A stretch of DNA of 6,390 bases from Acidobacteriota bacterium (GTDB lineage: Bacteria; Acidobacteriota; Terriglobia; Terriglobales; Acidobacteriaceae), in the NCBI GenBank assembly GCA_021780415.1, contig JAJXYW010000123.1:1-6390 (forward strand), given 5' to 3'. Below the pieces are notes generated by a model, which made no database searches, had not been told where the DNA came from, and saw only the letters and a list, made by a program, of their open reading frames with translations. Below are positions 5,986 to 6,390 of the stretch, piece after piece. The position numbers were made by a program, and so were the translations under genes. Positions within the stretch are counted from its first letter, which is position 1, and each line of letters starts with the position of its first letter.

Positions 5986-6390
5986 GATCATCGATGCTCA
6001 CCATCATCTCTGGAACTATGACCCCGCACAATACGCGTGGATCGGTGCCGGGATGGACGTCCTGCGCCGCGACTTTTCCTTCGCCGACTTCCAGCGCGTA
6101 GCCACATCGGCAGGCATCTCCGGGTCGGTCGCCGTACAGGCTCGGCAAACGCTCGACGAGACGTTCTGGCTCCTCGAGACCGCAGCCCAGCATCCAGGCC
6201 TGCTCGGCGTCGTCGGCTGGATTCCTCTCCGCCACAGCACCGCCCCCGCGCACATCGCTGCATTGCGCCAATACCCGAGACTCAAGGGTATTCGCCACGT
6301 CGTCCAGGACGAACCGGAGGATGATTTCCTTCTGGATCAATCCTTCAACCAGGGAATCAGCGCACTCGCGGATTCCGGTCTGGCCTATGA
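5978..6390 (+). CDS. Amidohydrolase family 2 protein, sugar lactonase-like (COG3618), N-terminal half
   Basis: The first 137 residues of a protein that continues beyond the right edge (full members are about 275-300 residues). It begins MTEIIDAHHHLWNYDP, where His8 and His10 form the first-strand HxH metal ligands of the Amidohydro_2 TIM barrel. GLLGVVGWIPL at 74-84 and RLKGIRHVVQDEP at 101-113 are the second- and third-strand segments typical of the L-fuconolactonase/2-pyrone-4,6-dicarboxylate lactonase group. The usual reaction is hydrolysis of a sugar acid lactone in the cytoplasm; the exact lactone cannot be read here. The start ATG overlaps the end of the aldo/keto reductase remnant by 8 bp, as in intact dehydrogenase-lactonase operons. 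AGGA at 5961-5964 is 13 nt from the ATG, so the ribosome binding site is poor and initiation may once have been coupled to the upstream gene. No promoter is evident between the terminator and the start. The remaining metal and catalytic residues lie outside the window. Confidence 0.87.
   Translation, partial: MTEIIDAHHHLWNYDPAQYAWIGAGMDVLRRDFSFADFQRVATSAGISGSVAVQARQTLDETFWLLETAAQHPGLLGVVGWIPLRHSTAPAHIAALRQYPRLKGIRHVVQDEPEDDFLLDQSFNQGISALADSGLAY

Noticed and set aside
5762..6340. 192-residue minus-strand open frame over the terminator, reductase remnant and lactonase
   Set aside because: It reads through the terminator hairpin and opposes a lactonase frame with HxH and other family motifs. 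No domain is recognisable in it.

Overview
The window is high-GC and most likely comes from a soil Acidobacteriota of the Terriglobia type (Granulicella/Edaphobacter/Terriglobus-like). The basis is the combination of a very long Oar-like TonB-dependent receptor with an N-terminal carboxypeptidase-regulatory-like domain (a family greatly expanded in that group), a neighbouring ECF sigma factor with a small membrane partner, and strongly C-biased codons. The taxonomic call is inference, not a database match.

Layout, left to right. (1) Bases 1-121, minus strand: start of an unrecognised gene running off the left edge. (2) 204-725, plus: complete gamma-class carbonic anhydrase-like protein with a -10-like box placed as expected for a leaderless transcript. 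(3) 729-1061 and 1058-1750, minus: an ECF sigma factor followed, with an ATGA overlap, by a small two-helix membrane protein that is a plausible anti-sigma factor. This unit converges on the carbonic anhydrase with a 3-bp gap. (4) 1751-1917: divergent control region between the sigma factor and the receptor. (5) 1918-5727, plus: 1269-residue TonB-dependent receptor. (6) 5768-5811: strong intrinsic terminator. (7) 5812-5985: the last ~57 codons of an aldo/keto reductase of the L-galactose dehydrogenase type, without its front ~80%. (8) 5978-6390: start of a COG3618-type amidohydrolase/sugar lactonase running off the right edge and overlapping the reductase remnant by 8 bp.

How the parts may work together. 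The sigma factor and small membrane protein look like one translationally coupled regulatory unit. The receptor beside it imports or binds an unknown ligand at the outer membrane. It lacks the N-terminal signalling extension of FecA-type transducers, so classical FecA/FecI/FecR signalling is not supported. The reductase remnant and lactonase form a recognisable sugar oxidation pair (aldose to lactone to acid), but the dehydrogenase half is broken and its front end is not in this window. This suggests a rearrangement junction just after the receptor terminator. I see no CRISPR array, tRNA, rRNA or complete mobile element, and nothing I would call a new system. The most unusual point is the reductase remnant at 5812-5985.
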